Part shown: positions 1-8,191 of the stretch, in pieces
Numbering within the stretch: position 1 is the stretch's first letter
How the letters are laid out: every line of letters begins with the position of its first letter
Source: Naasia sp. SYSU D00948
GTDB lineage: Bacteria > Actinomycetota > Actinomycetes > Actinomycetales > Microbacteriaceae
Direction: 5' to 3'
DNA length: 64,000 nucleotides
NCBI RefSeq assembly: GCF_017916515.1
Contig: NZ_JAFMTA010000001.1
Span: 1,240,001-1,304,000 of the forward strand
The notes under the pieces: model-generated
Told to the model about the DNA's origin: nothing
The model's input: the letters and a program-made list of their open reading frames with translations, nothing else
Database searches by the model: none
Made by a program: the position numbers and the translations under genes

Positions 1-402
1 GGGCGTCTCGAACCGGTAGGAGAGGGTCGACGCCGCTCCGGTCGCGGCCGTGACGGTGTCCACCTGGACCTCGTACTCGGTTCGGTAGTCGAGCATCTCG
101 TCGAACCGGATCACCACCGCCGAGGGGTCGCTCTCGACGGTGAAGGAGGCGGCCGGCTCGACCCGCACGTCCTCCGTCTCGACGGGTTCCACCGGCTGGC
201 TGGTCCTGAGCGTCAGGGGCTCGGCCGGCCGGGCCACGAGCGCGTGCGGGTTCAGCTCGGCCCCCGACACCCGTGCTCCCTGCACCGCGTTGGCGACGGT
301 GAGGACGGCGACCGTCGCGCCGAGCAGCAGCACGGTCAGGCCGACCAGCCGCCGGTACTGCCGGTGCCGCCGCCGCTCGGCCCGGCTCCCGTCAGTAGAC
401 AT
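1..402 (-). CDS. N-terminal part of a membrane-anchored Ig-like-domain protein (runs off left edge)
   Basis: The frame starts with ATG at 402 and is open through base 1, so only the first 134 residues are visible. An Arg-rich N-terminus (residues 6-17) precedes one hydrophobic segment (about 18-38), which looks like an uncleaved signal anchor. The exported part that follows is rich in Val, Thr and Glu; near residues 95-134 it has the spacing of a bacterial Ig-like (SbsA/Big-type) beta-sandwich, with FDEMLDYRTEYEVQV and a final LSYRFET strand. Its start lies 11 nt inside the 3' end of the TIGR03943 gene, so it is the third gene of that leftward operon. Function is unknown; a role as an exported partner of the permease pair is inferred only from position. 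Confidence 0.7.
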   Translation of the reverse strand, partial: MSTDGSRAERRRHRQYRRLVGLTVLLLGATVAVLTVANAVQGARVSGAELNPHALVARPAEPLTLRTSQPVEPVETEDVRVEPAASFTVESDPSAVVIRFDEMLDYRTEYEVQVDTVTAATGAASTLSYRFETP

Positions 403-1153
403 ACGGGTCCTCCGGCTGGTTCACCGGCCGGGACTCGGAGGGCATCAGCACGACCGGGGCGTCCTCCGACGCCAGCGGATTGGACCGGAATCCGCCGACG
501 ACGGCGAGCCATTCGTCGGTCTGCAGCTCCTGCCGCCACCCCGGCCAGTGCACCGGGATCCCGACCGGCTGGGCATCGAGGGCGCAGTGCGTGATGTGGA
601 AGCGCGCGAGGTAGAAGACGTCGTCCGCACCGGTGTCCAGGACGAAGCCGGTCACGTCCGCCGTCTTGCCCTGGAAGTAGTCGGCGGGCAGGCCCTGCCG
701 CAGCAGGCCCGCCCAGTCCTTCACGCTGAACGTGGAGCCGTCCGTCTCCGCGAGGTCCGGCGACGTGGCCGAGGTCTCGGTCGCGGCCGCGGAGTTCAGC
801 TCCCGATCGGCGGCGAGGGCCGAGGTGAGCGTCGTCGGGGGCAGGGCGAGGAGCACCACCGCGGCGATCGCCACGAGCAGGACCCGGCCCACGACGGAGA
901 GGACCCGGCGGTGCGCGGGGACCGGGATGTCGTCGACGGCGTGATCGTGCTCGTCCCGCTCACTGCTCGGCAGGAGGAGGAGGGCGGCCAGGGACGTGAG
1001 GCCGCCGATCACACCCATCGCGATCGTGAAGGCGTAGTAGCGGGGGTGCACGTAGAGGTCCAGGTTCCCGGTGAGCGCGAGCCAGAGCGTCCCGAGGACC
1101 GTGAGGAGCGAGAGCGCGATGCCGGTCCACCGCCCGGTGAGCCGATCAAGCAA
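392..1153 (-). CDS. TIGR03943 family putative permease subunit
   Basis: This 253-residue protein has two N-terminal membrane segments (about 9-26 and 37-60), a His/Asp-rich cytoplasmic stretch (ERDEHDHAVDD), a third membrane segment (about 82-105) and an exported C-terminal domain containing FHITHCALDAQPVGIPVHW. This is the layout of the TIGR03943/COG3689 family, which is habitually encoded next to UPF0718 permeases, as here. The start is TTG at 1153, overlapping the permease stop by 8 nt and implying translational coupling. The transported substrate is not known. The His-rich loop and conserved His/Cys pair suggest a metal link, but no metal-responsive operator was found upstream. Confidence 0.85.
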   Translation of the reverse strand: MLDRLTGRWTGIALSLLTVLGTLWLALTGNLDLYVHPRYYAFTIAMGVIGGLTSLAALLLLPSSERDEHDHAVDDIPVPAHRRVLSVVGRVLLVAIAAVVLLALPPTTLTSALAADRELNSAAATETSATSPDLAETDGSTFSVKDWAGLLRQGLPADYFQGKTADVTGFVLDTGADDVFYLARFHITHCALDAQPVGIPVHWPGWRQELQTDEWLAVVGGFRSNPLASEDAPVVLMPSESRPVNQPEDPYVY

Positions 1154-2180
1154 CGAGGTTCACCCCCAGCCCCACGGCCGCGGAGGCGAGGGCGACCAGT
1201 GTCGTCAGGACCGCGAGGGTCCGGGCGGTGAAGGTCGTCCGCAGCAGCGCCAGCATCTTCACGTCGATCATCGGCCCAAAGAGGAGGAACGAGACGATCG
1301 ATCCGGGGAGGAACGCGGGGCCCAGTGCGAGCACGAAGAACGCGTCGACGTTCGAGCACAGCGACACGACGAAGGCCAGCGCCATGAGCGCGACCACCGA
1401 CCAGATCGGATCGCTGCCGAGCGCCACCAGGAGGTCACGGGAGACCCCGACCTGGATCAGCCCCGCGATCGAGCAGCCCACGAAGAGGGCCGGCATCATC
1501 GCGGCGGTCTCGGAGCGGAACAGGGAGAGGCTCCTCAGGGCACGACCGGAAGCGCTCGAGCCGTGTCCATGCTCCGTCTCGCATGCAGCGGCGAAGCTCG
1601 GCGTCAGCATGCTCGAGGGCTGCGGGTGCCGGCTGAAGAGCCACCCGACGAGGTTCGCGATCACGAGCGCGCCGAGGATGCGGGCGACCAGGATGCCGTC
1701 GTCCCAGCCGAAGACCTGGTAGGTCGTGATGATGGTCACGGGGTTCAGGATCGGCGCCGCGAGGAGGAAGGTCAGCGCATCCGGGACGCTGAATCCTCGG
1801 GCGATCAGTCCCCGGGACAGCGGGACGTTGCCGCACTCGCAGACCGGGAGCAGGATGCCCAGCACCGAGATCGCGAGCCGGCGGAGGGCCGGAGTGCGGG
1901 GCAGGACCCGGTGGAGCAGCCGCTGCGGAACCCAGACCTGCACCGCGATCGACAGGAGGATCCCGAGGAACACGAACGGGAGCGACTCGATCAGCACGCT
2001 CAGGGTCAGCGTGACGAAGTCGCGGACGGCGTCCGGCAGTGCGTCGCCGCCCTCGGACGGCGCGAGCACCCGGACCGCGACGGCTCCCACCAGGAGTCCG
2101 GTCACGACGAGGGTGCTCGCCCGAGTCCGGCTCGGCGCCTGAGTCCCCGCGGTCACCGATCCAGGGTATGCGCGCAGCAC
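1146..2180 (-). CDS. UPF0718 (YraQ/ArsP-like) family permease
   Basis: An integral membrane protein of 344 residues with about eight hydrophobic segments split by a hydrophilic His-containing loop (near 195-215). The family signatures are present in both halves: CECGNVPLSRGL (about 113-124) with LLAAPILNPVTI in the first, and SLCSNVDAFFVLALGP with LLFGPMIDVKM in the second. This repeat of Cys-x-N motifs is typical of UPF0718/DUF318 permeases, some of which export arsenic species. The start chosen is GTG at 2180. It is the first gene of a coupled three-gene operon with TIGR03943 and an Ig-like exported protein. Substrate unknown. Confidence 0.88.
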   Translation of the reverse strand: MLRAYPGSVTAGTQAPSRTRASTLVVTGLLVGAVAVRVLAPSEGGDALPDAVRDFVTLTLSVLIESLPFVFLGILLSIAVQVWVPQRLLHRVLPRTPALRRLAISVLGILLPVCECGNVPLSRGLIARGFSVPDALTFLLAAPILNPVTIITTYQVFGWDDGILVARILGALVIANLVGWLFSRHPQPSSMLTPSFAAACETEHGHGSSASGRALRSLSLFRSETAAMMPALFVGCSIAGLIQVGVSRDLLVALGSDPIWSVVALMALAFVVSLCSNVDAFFVLALGPAFLPGSIVSFLLFGPMIDVKMLALLRTTFTARTLAVLTTLVALASAAVGLGVNLVA

Positions 2181-2320
2181 CGGGAAGGTGCGGTGAGCGC
2201 GCTAGGGAAGGGCAGGCCACGTCGGGTGGAAGATGCGCGTACACGCGGTGGCCGCCGAGGCGCCCCTGTCCCTGGTCCGGGAGGGCCGGTGCTCCAACGG
2301 GGTCGCGCTCGTGCCGGCCG

Positions 2321-2845
2321 CTACACGAGGCCGGCGACCGGGCTGCGGCGCTCGAGCAGCACCGTGTCGCGCCAGCGGCCGGCGAGCGGGCCGTAGGTCA
2401 TCTTCGCGATCCTCTCGCGCACACCGATTCGGCGGAAGCCGAGCCCCTCGTGCAGGAGCAGACTGGGCTCGTTCTCGGGGAAGACCGAGGCCTGCAGCGT
2501 CCAGACGCCGGCCCGCTCGGTCGACTCGATGAGCGACGCGAGCAGCACCCGCCCGACCCCGCGGCCTCGGGCCTCGGCAGCCACGTAGACGGACTCCTCG
2601 AGGACGCCCGCGTAGGCGACCCGGGGTGACACCCGCGTCGCGGCGACCCAGCCGACCAGGTGCGCGCTCTCCATCGCGACGAAGCGGTGCTCCGGCAGCC
2701 GCGTGGCGAAGAAGTCCTCGGGGCTCGGCGGAGAAGGGTCGAAGGTTGCGTGGCCCGTTGCGATCCCCTCCTGGTAGATGCGCTCGACGGCCCGCCAGTG
2801 CTCCCTCGCCAGGGGCTCGACGACCACTCCTGCTCCTCCGGCCAC
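2321..2845 (-). CDS. GNAT N-acetyltransferase, phosphinothricin-acetyltransferase-like
   Basis: A single-domain GNAT enzyme of 174 residues. It has the early signature VERIYQEGIATGHATFD, the acetyl-CoA pyrophosphate loop EARGRGVGRVLL (about 92-103) and the late LLHEGLGFRRIGVRERI segment characteristic of the Pat/Bar/YncA branch, which acetylates phosphinothricin or related amino-acid analogues such as methionine sulfoximine. Actual substrate cannot be read from sequence. GTG at 2845 gives a short extension before the domain, so a start a few codons further in is possible. It is transcribed alone, diverging from the lipoprotein gene at 2932. Confidence 0.85.
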   Translation of the reverse strand: MAGGAGVVVEPLAREHWRAVERIYQEGIATGHATFDPSPPSPEDFFATRLPEHRFVAMESAHLVGWVAATRVSPRVAYAGVLEESVYVAAEARGRGVGRVLLASLIESTERAGVWTLQASVFPENEPSLLLHEGLGFRRIGVRERIAKMTYGPLAGRWRDTVLLERRSPVAGLV

Positions 2846-2883
2846 ACGACGAGGCTAGGGGAGGGGCGCGCGCGGGACATCGG

Positions 2884-2910
2884 CGGCGTGCCGTGCTTGG
2901 CGGCACGCCG
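2884..2910. promoter_or_regulatory. Perfect 10-bp inverted repeat in the GNAT/lipoprotein divergent region
   Basis: CGGCGTGCCG (2884-2893) and CGGCACGCCG (2901-2910) form a perfect 10-bp palindrome with a 7-nt spacer in an 86-bp divergent intergenic region. It sits directly before the ribosome binding site of the lipoprotein gene. It could act as an operator for one or both genes or as a 5'-UTR hairpin; the sequence alone does not decide. Confidence 0.4.
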
Positions 2911-2931
2911 ATCGGGGAGAAGGATGCCGCC

Positions 2932-3393
2932 ATGTCGCTCCGCCGATCGCTGACGATGCTGCCCCTCGCGTCCGCCCTCCTGCTCGCAGGCTGCGCGACC
3001 CCTACCGGCGGCGGGACGCCGTCGCCCACCGAACCGCCGTCTCCGACCCCTGCTCCGACCGTGACCGTGACCGCACCGCCCGTCGAGCGCGGCCCGGACA
3101 CCCCCTACGACCTGCTCGACGCCTGGCTCTCCTGCCGCGACCTCACCACCGGCTACTACGACGATCCCGGTCGGGTGGAGTTCGCGACGTTCGAGGAGTC
3201 GGACGTCGTGCGGCGCGACGACGACCTCATCTACGTCTACATCGAGACGGTCGACGACTCGGCGGGCGACGCCCGGGAGGTCGCGAGCGAGTGCATCCTG
3301 GGCGGCACGCTCGGCGACCCGAACCAGGCGCAGTTCGGCATCCGGACCCGCTCGGACGACCGCGATCCGAACGTGCCGCTGCCGACGGTGTGA
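2932..3393 (+). CDS. Small secreted lipoprotein of unknown function
   Basis: This 153-residue protein begins with a lipoprotein signal peptide: MSLRRSLTML, a hydrophobic stretch, and the lipobox LLAGC, with Cys near residue 22 as the predicted lipidated residue. A Pro/Thr/Ser linker (about 25-50) leads to a small acidic domain with two further cysteines (in WLSCRD and ASECIL) that could pair in the exported protein. The start ATG at 2932 is chosen because GGGGAGAAGG lies at the right distance upstream and the signal peptide begins there. No recognised domain. It ends only 6 nt from the convergent DMT gene. Confidence 0.82.
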   Translation: MSLRRSLTMLPLASALLLAGCATPTGGGTPSPTEPPSPTPAPTVTVTAPPVERGPDTPYDLLDAWLSCRDLTTGYYDDPGRVEFATFEESDVVRRDDDLIYVYIETVDDSAGDAREVASECILGGTLGDPNQAQFGIRTRSDDRDPNVPLPTV

Positions 3394-3399
3394 TCGCGG

Positions 3400-4533
3400 T
3401 CAGGCCGCGCTCTCGGATCCTCTCGCCCGGATGCGTGCGGACGGCTCGTCCTCGCGCTGCTTCTCGCCTGCTGCGGCCTCCTTCTCGGCGCCCGCCGCAC
3501 CCTTCTCCGCTCCTGCCGCACCCTTCTTCGCGTCCAGCGCGGTGATGCTGACCGCCACGAGCGTGAGCGCGATGCCGACGAACGTGGAGGGCGACAGCGC
3601 CGAGGTGCCGGTCGGGACGATGAGCTCGAGCAGGAGCGCGCCGAGCAGCTGGCCGGCCACCATGCCGAGGCCGAGGAGGAGCACGCCGAGCCTCTGGACG
3701 AGGATCGCGCCGGCCGCGACACCGACCACGCCGATCGCGCCGCCGACGTAGAGCCACGGCTCGGCGGGGAACTGGAACCCCGAGAAGTCGCCGGGGGCTG
3801 TGGCCAGCAGGATCACGACGACGATCGTGAGGCCCAGCATGTGGTTGATCATGCCCGCGGTCATCGCGCTGCCCGCGGCCCCGTGCAGCCGGCCGGTGGC
3901 GCCCGACGCCGCGGCGAGACCCAGGCCGGACACGAAGGCCATCGCGATCAGGAGCAGGTCGATGTTCGCGTCCTCGGCCGTGACAGCCCCGAAGGCGACC
4001 GCGGCGATGGCGAGGATCGACCCGACGACGCGCAGCAGGGACGGCTTGTGCGGCCGGCCCGCCAGCCCGATCCAGTCGAACACGAGCCCGCCGACGACCT
4101 GACCCGCGACCACGGCCATCCCGAAGATCGCGAGACCGAGGACGCCCGCTGCGGTCCCCTGCGTGACGACGAAGAAGATGCCGGCCATGCCGCCGAGCAG
4201 GGCCCACCACGGCAGCGTCCGAGCGCGGATGGCGGACGCCACCTGCCCGAAGCCGCGGCGGGCCTTGGCGGAGGCGGCGATCACGACGAGCAGGATCGCC
4301 GTGCCCGTGGCCACGGTGACCCAGGCGGCGGCGTACACGTGGGACCGCTCGGCGAGATCGGCGCTCACCCGCGCCTGCACCGAGACGAGCGCGCCGACCA
4401 CGACGGCGGCCGCCACCGCGACCGGCAGCGGCACCGGTCCTCGCTCGTCGCTCTTCCGGGTCAGGCCTTTCCAGAACCGCACGGGTCCCCCTTCGCTCGA
4501 ACCGGTCACGCTACCGGCGGGAGAGCGCGACAT
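3400..4533 (-). CDS. DMT-superfamily transporter, YdcZ/DUF606 type, duplicated
   Basis: A membrane protein of 377 residues with about ten hydrophobic segments arranged as two tandem YdcZ-like halves (about 35-180 and 185-330). The repeated GMAVVAGQVVGGLVFDW and GLGMVAGQLLGALLLEL segments show the internal duplication. YdcZ proteins belong to the drug/metabolite transporter superfamily and presumably export a small molecule; substrate unknown. The C-terminal tail (about 335-377) is a low-complexity Lys/Glu/Ala tract with near-tandem AAGAEKG units, probably cytoplasmic. ATG at 4533 is used; a later GTG at VRFWKGL is possible. Confidence 0.83.
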   Translation of the reverse strand: MSRSPAGSVTGSSEGGPVRFWKGLTRKSDERGPVPLPVAVAAAVVVGALVSVQARVSADLAERSHVYAAAWVTVATGTAILLVVIAASAKARRGFGQVASAIRARTLPWWALLGGMAGIFFVVTQGTAAGVLGLAIFGMAVVAGQVVGGLVFDWIGLAGRPHKPSLLRVVGSILAIAAVAFGAVTAEDANIDLLLIAMAFVSGLGLAAASGATGRLHGAAGSAMTAGMINHMLGLTIVVVILLATAPGDFSGFQFPAEPWLYVGGAIGVVGVAAGAILVQRLGVLLLGLGMVAGQLLGALLLELIVPTGTSALSPSTFVGIALTLVAVSITALDAKKGAAGAEKGAAGAEKEAAAGEKQREDEPSARIRARGSESAA

Positions 4534-4606
4534 CAGGGGGGTTTACAGGTCGGGGCCGGGGTGCCAAGGGGGAGCGGCCGGGACGGGAGAGGAATTGAAT
4601 GGGCGC

Positions 4607-6322
4607 ATGGGCCTCTCCTCCCCGCTTCCGGCCGGCCGCCTCACCACCGATCCCTGGTGGAGGTCGGCCGTGGTCTACCAGGTCTACCCGCGCAGCTTCG
4701 CCGACGCCGACGGGGACGGGATCGGGGACCTGCGGGGGATCCTCGATCACCTGGACCACATCGCCGACCTCGGCGTCGACGTCGTGTGGCTGTCTCCGGT
4801 CTACCGGTCTCCGCAGGACGACAACGGGTACGACATCAGCGACTACCAGGACATCGACCCGATGTTCGGCACCCTCCGAGACCTCGACGACCTCATCGCC
4901 GCGCTGCACGAGCGGGGGATGCGGCTCGTCATGGACCTCGTCGTCAACCACACCTCGGACGAGCATCCGTGGTTCGAGGAGTCCCGGCAGGGTCGCGACA
5001 CCGCCACCGCGGACTGGTACATCTGGCGGGACCCCCGCCCCGGCTTCGAGGGCGGGACGCCGGGAGCCGAGCCGAACAACTGGGGCTCCTTCTTCTCCGG
5101 CTCGGCCTGGCAGTGGGTGCCGGAACGCGGTCAGTACTACCTGCACCTGTTCTCCCGGAAGCAGCCGGACCTGAACTGGGAGAACCCGGAGGTGCGGTCA
5201 GCCGTCTTCCGGATGATGGGCTGGTGGCTCGACCGGGGCATCGACGGCTTCCGCATGGACGTCGTCAACTTCCTGTCCAAGGATCCCGAGCTGCCCGACG
5301 GTGAGGTCGGCCCGAGCGGATGGGGCGACGGCTTCCCCTACTTCTCCTACGGCCCCCGCATCCACGACCACCTCGCGGAGATGCGGCGGGAGGTCTTCGA
5401 TCCCCGCCCCGGCACCTACCTCACGGTCGGCGAGATGCCCGGGGTGACACCGGAGCAGGGCCTGCGCTTCACCGACTCCGAGACCGGGCAGCTGGACATG
5501 GTGTTCCAGTTCGAGCACGTCTCCCTCGACGGCGAGGGCAGCAAGTGGGTGCACCGGCCCATCACCGTCGTCGACCTGAAGCGATCGCTCGCGCGGTGGC
5601 AGGACGCCCTCGGTACCCGGGGCTGGAACAGTCTCTACTGGAACAACCACGACCAGCCGCGCGTGGTGTCCCGGTGGGGAGACGACGGGCGCTTCTGGTA
5701 CGAGTCGGCGACCGCGCTCGCGACGGTCCTCCACCTCCATCGCGGGACGCCGTACGTCTACCAGGGCGAGGAGCTCGGGATGACGAACGTCGACTTCCAG
5801 GACATCCGCGAGTTCCGCGACATCGAGTCGCTCAACTACTACGACGCGGCCGTCAATCAGCTCGGGCTCGACCCCGACACCGTGCTCGCCGCGATGCGCC
5901 GCATCAGCCGCGACAACGCGCGCGCCCCGATGCAGTGGACGGACGGGGAGCAGGCGGGCTTCACGAGCGGCAGGCCGTGGATCGACGTGAACCCCAACCA
6001 CTCATGGCTCAACGCCGCCGCTCAGCGCGACGACCCCACCTCCGTGTATGCCCACTACCGCATGCTCATCGCCCTGCGGCACAGCGATCCGGTCGTCGCG
6101 CTCGGGCAATTCCGGCTCCTGCTGCCGGAGCACCCGGCCATCTGGGCGTTCGAGCGGGAGCACGAGGGCGCGCGAGCGGTGGTGGCGGCGAACTTCACGA
6201 GCGAGGACGTCGAGCTGGCTCTTCCTGAGACGGAGGGGACCAGGCTCCTCTCCACCAACTACCCGGACGAGGGGACGCCGGGGCTGCTGCGGCCGTGGGA
6301 GGCCCGCATCCACCGCACCTAG
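4607..6322 (+). CDS. GH13 alpha-glucosidase (oligo-1,6-/alpha-1,4-glucosidase type)
   Basis: A cytoplasmic glycosidase of 571 residues acting on short alpha-glucosides such as maltose, isomaltose or sucrose-like sugars. It begins with the family hallmark WWRSAVVYQVYPRSFAD. All four GH13 regions are intact: VVNHTS (region I), GFRMDVVNF with nucleophile Asp218, VGEMPG with acid/base Glu276, and NNHDQPR with Asp349. There is no signal peptide. ATG at 4607 starts just before the conserved N-terminus; a TTG at 4595 in frame lies closer to the GGGAGAGGAA ribosome site and could be used instead. The gene stands alone with no sugar operator recognised, so specificity within GH13 is open. Confidence 0.93.
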   Translation: MGLSSPLPAGRLTTDPWWRSAVVYQVYPRSFADADGDGIGDLRGILDHLDHIADLGVDVVWLSPVYRSPQDDNGYDISDYQDIDPMFGTLRDLDDLIAALHERGMRLVMDLVVNHTSDEHPWFEESRQGRDTATADWYIWRDPRPGFEGGTPGAEPNNWGSFFSGSAWQWVPERGQYYLHLFSRKQPDLNWENPEVRSAVFRMMGWWLDRGIDGFRMDVVNFLSKDPELPDGEVGPSGWGDGFPYFSYGPRIHDHLAEMRREVFDPRPGTYLTVGEMPGVTPEQGLRFTDSETGQLDMVFQFEHVSLDGEGSKWVHRPITVVDLKRSLARWQDALGTRGWNSLYWNNHDQPRVVSRWGDDGRFWYESATALATVLHLHRGTPYVYQGEELGMTNVDFQDIREFRDIESLNYYDAAVNQLGLDPDTVLAAMRRISRDNARAPMQWTDGEQAGFTSGRPWIDVNPNHSWLNAAAQRDDPTSVYAHYRMLIALRHSDPVVALGQFRLLLPEHPAIWAFEREHEGARAVVAANFTSEDVELALPETEGTRLLSTNYPDEGTPGLLRPWEARIHRT

Positions 6323-6337
6323 CCCCCGCGGCGCGCG

Positions 6338-6363
6338 CCTCGACACGGAGGAGCGTGTCGAGG
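6338..6363. terminator. Bidirectional terminator hairpin
   Basis: CCTCGACACG and CGTGTCGAGG form a perfect 10-bp stem with a 6-nt loop, between the convergent stops of the alpha-glucosidase and the HAD phosphatase. No clear T-tract follows, as is common for actinobacterial terminators. Confidence 0.75.
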
Positions 6364-6393
6364 GCCGGTTCTGGCGGCACGGCCCGAGCCGAG

Positions 6394-7074
6394 TCAGTCG
6401 GTGCCGGTCGCGGGCAGCGCCTCGCCCAGCAGGATCCAGGTGAGGTCACCGGGCTCGTCGGCCACGGCGATCGTGCCCGCCTTCTCGAGGTCCGAGCCGT
6501 AGCCCCAGTCCACGAACACGGTGGGCAGACCGTTCGCGGCCGCTCCCTCGACGTCGTGGATGCGGTCGCCGACCATCACCGGGCGGGTCAGGTCCACCCC
6601 CATCCGGCGGAGGTTGTGCAGCACGTAGGCGATGACGTCGGCCTTCTCGCTGCGGCTCTCGTCGTCCGAGGCCCCGCCGACGAAGGCGAAGAGGTCGACG
6701 AGCCCGTAGTGCTCGAGCATCCGCCGCGCCTGCGACTCCGGCTTGGACGTCGCGAGCGCGATCGGGAGATCCGCCTCCCGGATCGCCCGGAGGGTGTCCT
6801 CCATGCCGGGGAAGACTGAGCTGTCGAAGGCGCCCCGCTCGGTGTAGCGCCGGCGGTACAGCGCGAGCGCCGTCTGGCTCTCCTCCTCGTCCAGCCCGAG
6901 AGCCGCGAAGCCGTCGAGGATCGGCGGCCCCACGAACTCGAGCAGCTGGGCGGGGGTCGGCACCGGCTTGCCCATCGCCTGAAGGGTGTCCGAGAGGGTC
7001 CCGGTGATGCCCGCGGCGGAGTCCGCGATGGTGCCGTCCAGGTCGAACAGCACGCAGCTCCACGAGGGGTACAT
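6394..7074 (-). CDS. HAD-superfamily phosphatase, phosphoglycolate phosphatase-like
   Basis: A 226-residue haloacid-dehalogenase-fold hydrolase. Motif I FDLDGTIADS (residues 10-19) carries the nucleophile and acid/base aspartates, motif II is the Thr/Ser in ALATSKPES, and motif IV is VMVGDRIHDVEGA. The cap domain between motifs I and II is the alpha-helical type 1 of the Gph/PGP branch, so dephosphorylation of 2-phosphoglycolate or another small phosphate ester is likely but unproven. ATG at 7074 is placed directly before motif I. It is separated from the next leftward gene upstream by a strong hairpin, so it is probably transcribed on its own. Confidence 0.88.
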   Translation of the reverse strand: MYPSWSCVLFDLDGTIADSAAGITGTLSDTLQAMGKPVPTPAQLLEFVGPPILDGFAALGLDEEESQTALALYRRRYTERGAFDSSVFPGMEDTLRAIREADLPIALATSKPESQARRMLEHYGLVDLFAFVGGASDDESRSEKADVIAYVLHNLRRMGVDLTRPVMVGDRIHDVEGAAANGLPTVFVDWGYGSDLEKAGTIAVADEPGDLTWILLGEALPATGTD

Positions 7075-7123
7075 GCGATCCACCCTAGGTCGGCCGGTCG
7101 ACCTCCTGCCCTTCCCCGAGCGG

Positions 7124-7166
7124 GGGACAAGGGGGCGCGGCCCAGTGCGGCCGCGCCCCCTGTCCC
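7124..7166. terminator. Strong GC-rich hairpin terminator
   Basis: GGGACA-a-GGGGGCGCGGCC (7124-7142) pairs with GGCCGCGCCCCCTGTCCC (7149-7166): 18 base pairs with a single bulged A and a 6-nt loop. It lies just past the stop of the small acidic protein gene on the minus strand and before the phosphatase gene, so it likely ends the former transcript. Confidence 0.8.
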
Positions 7167-7181
7167 GGTTCTCAGCGGGCA

Positions 7182-7430
7182 TCAGATGCCGCCGGAGCCG
7201 CCCCGCGCCGGGTTGCCGGGAAGGAATCCGTTGCCCTCGCCGCGGTCGTCGGCGTCGTTGTCCCCGGCGAGGAGGCTGTCGTCGTCGCCTCCACGATCGG
7301 CACTGCTCTGCAGCTGGCCGTCCACCGTCCCGTCGGACTCGCCGAGCTGGTCGCCGGCCAGGGAGTTGGTCTGATCGAACCCCTCGCGGACGGCGTCGTC
7401 GGAGGGATTGATGCGCTCGTTGTTTTCCAT
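7182..7430 (-). CDS. Small acidic hydrophilic protein of unknown function
   Basis: An 82-residue protein with no hydrophobic segment, very rich in Asp, Glu, Gly, Asn and Ser and low in aromatic residues, for example ADRGGDDDSLLAGDND. It looks intrinsically disordered. ATG at 7430 is the only convincing start. A terminator hairpin follows its stop, supporting a real transcription unit. Nothing in it identifies a function. Confidence 0.6.
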   Translation of the reverse strand: MENNERINPSDDAVREGFDQTNSLAGDQLGESDGTVDGQLQSSADRGGDDDSLLAGDNDADDRGEGNGFLPGNPARGGSGGI

Positions 7431-7486
7431 GCCCGCACGGTACGCCCGAAGGGGCGCGGCGGCTACGGCTTGCGCTGAGCGGTTGC

Positions 7487-8182
7487 TCAGAACAGGCGGG
7501 CGTGCACGTCGTCCATCCCGCGCATCGCGTCGTAGTCCAGGACGAGGCACCGGATGCCGCGGTCCTGCGCGAGCGTGCGCGCCTGGGGCTTGATCTCCTG
7601 CGCGGCGAACACACCGGAGACCGGCGCGAGGTGCGGATCGCGGTTCATCAGCTCCAGATAGCGCGTGAGCTGCTCGACACCGTCGATCTCGCCCCGGCGC
7701 TTGATCTCCACCGCCACCGACCGGCCGTCGCCGTCCCGGGCGAGGATGTCGACGGGGCCGATGGCCGTCATGTACTCCCGGCGGACCAGGGTGTGACCGT
7801 CCCCGAGCAGCTCGATCTGCTCCGCCAGCAGCTTCTGCAGGTCCGCCTCGACGCCGTCCTTGACGAGCCCGGGATCGACGCCGAGCTCGTGGGACGAGTC
7901 GGAGAGAACCTCGTGCAGCGAGACGACGAGCAGGTCGTTCGTCTTGGCGTGCGTCACGGTCCACAGCTCGGTGACGCCGGCCGCGCGCTGCTCGTCGTCC
8001 GGCTCGGCGACCACGAGCGAGCAGGGCGGGCTCATCCAGTTGAGGGGCTTGTAGGAGCCGCCGTCCGAGTGGACGAGCACCGAGCCGTCGGCCTTCACCA
8101 TGAGCACGCGTGTCGCGAGCGGGAGGTGGGCGCTCAACCGGCCGGCGTAGTCGACGGAGCAGCGGGCGACGACCAGGCGCAT
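7487..8182 (-). CDS. nucS: Endonuclease NucS (mismatch-specific, EndoMS)
   Basis: A 231-residue protein matching actinobacterial NucS, which cuts both strands at mismatched bases and takes the place of MutS/MutL mismatch repair in these bacteria. The N-terminal DNA-binding half begins [16 protein letters not shown] and has the [12 protein letters not shown] segment. The C-terminal RecB-like nuclease half carries the catalytic Asp in [11 protein letters not shown] and the Glu-x-Lys motif [13 protein letters not shown]. Usual family length is about 220-230, so it is complete. It lies 9 nt downstream of the MFS gene and is probably cotranscribed with it. Activity normally depends on the beta sliding clamp, encoded elsewhere. 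Confidence 0.95.
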   Translation of the reverse strand: MRLVVARCSVDYAGRLSAHLPLATRVLMVKADGSVLVHSDGGSYKPLNWMSPPCSLVVAEPDDEQRAAGVTELWTVTHAKTNDLLVVSLHEVLSDSSHELGVDPGLVKDGVEADLQKLLAEQIELLGDGHTLVRREYMTAIGPVDILARDGDGRSVAVEIKRRGEIDGVEQLTRYLELMNRDPHLAPVSGVFAAQEIKPQARTLAQDRGIRCLVLDYDAMRGMDDVHARLF

Positions 8183-8191
8183 CCGTCGATG

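Noticed and set aside
2181-2320. Zur or other metal-responsive operator before the UPF0718 permease
   Set aside because: No AT-rich palindrome of that type is present in the upstream gap.
2626-2931. Upstream extension of the lipoprotein reading frame
   Set aside because: It would bury the lipoprotein signal peptide and overlaps the GNAT gene; the ribosome site is before 2932.
4163-4606. Upstream extension of the alpha-glucosidase reading frame
   Set aside because: It runs antisense through the DMT transporter gene; conserved GH13 sequence begins right after ATG 4607.
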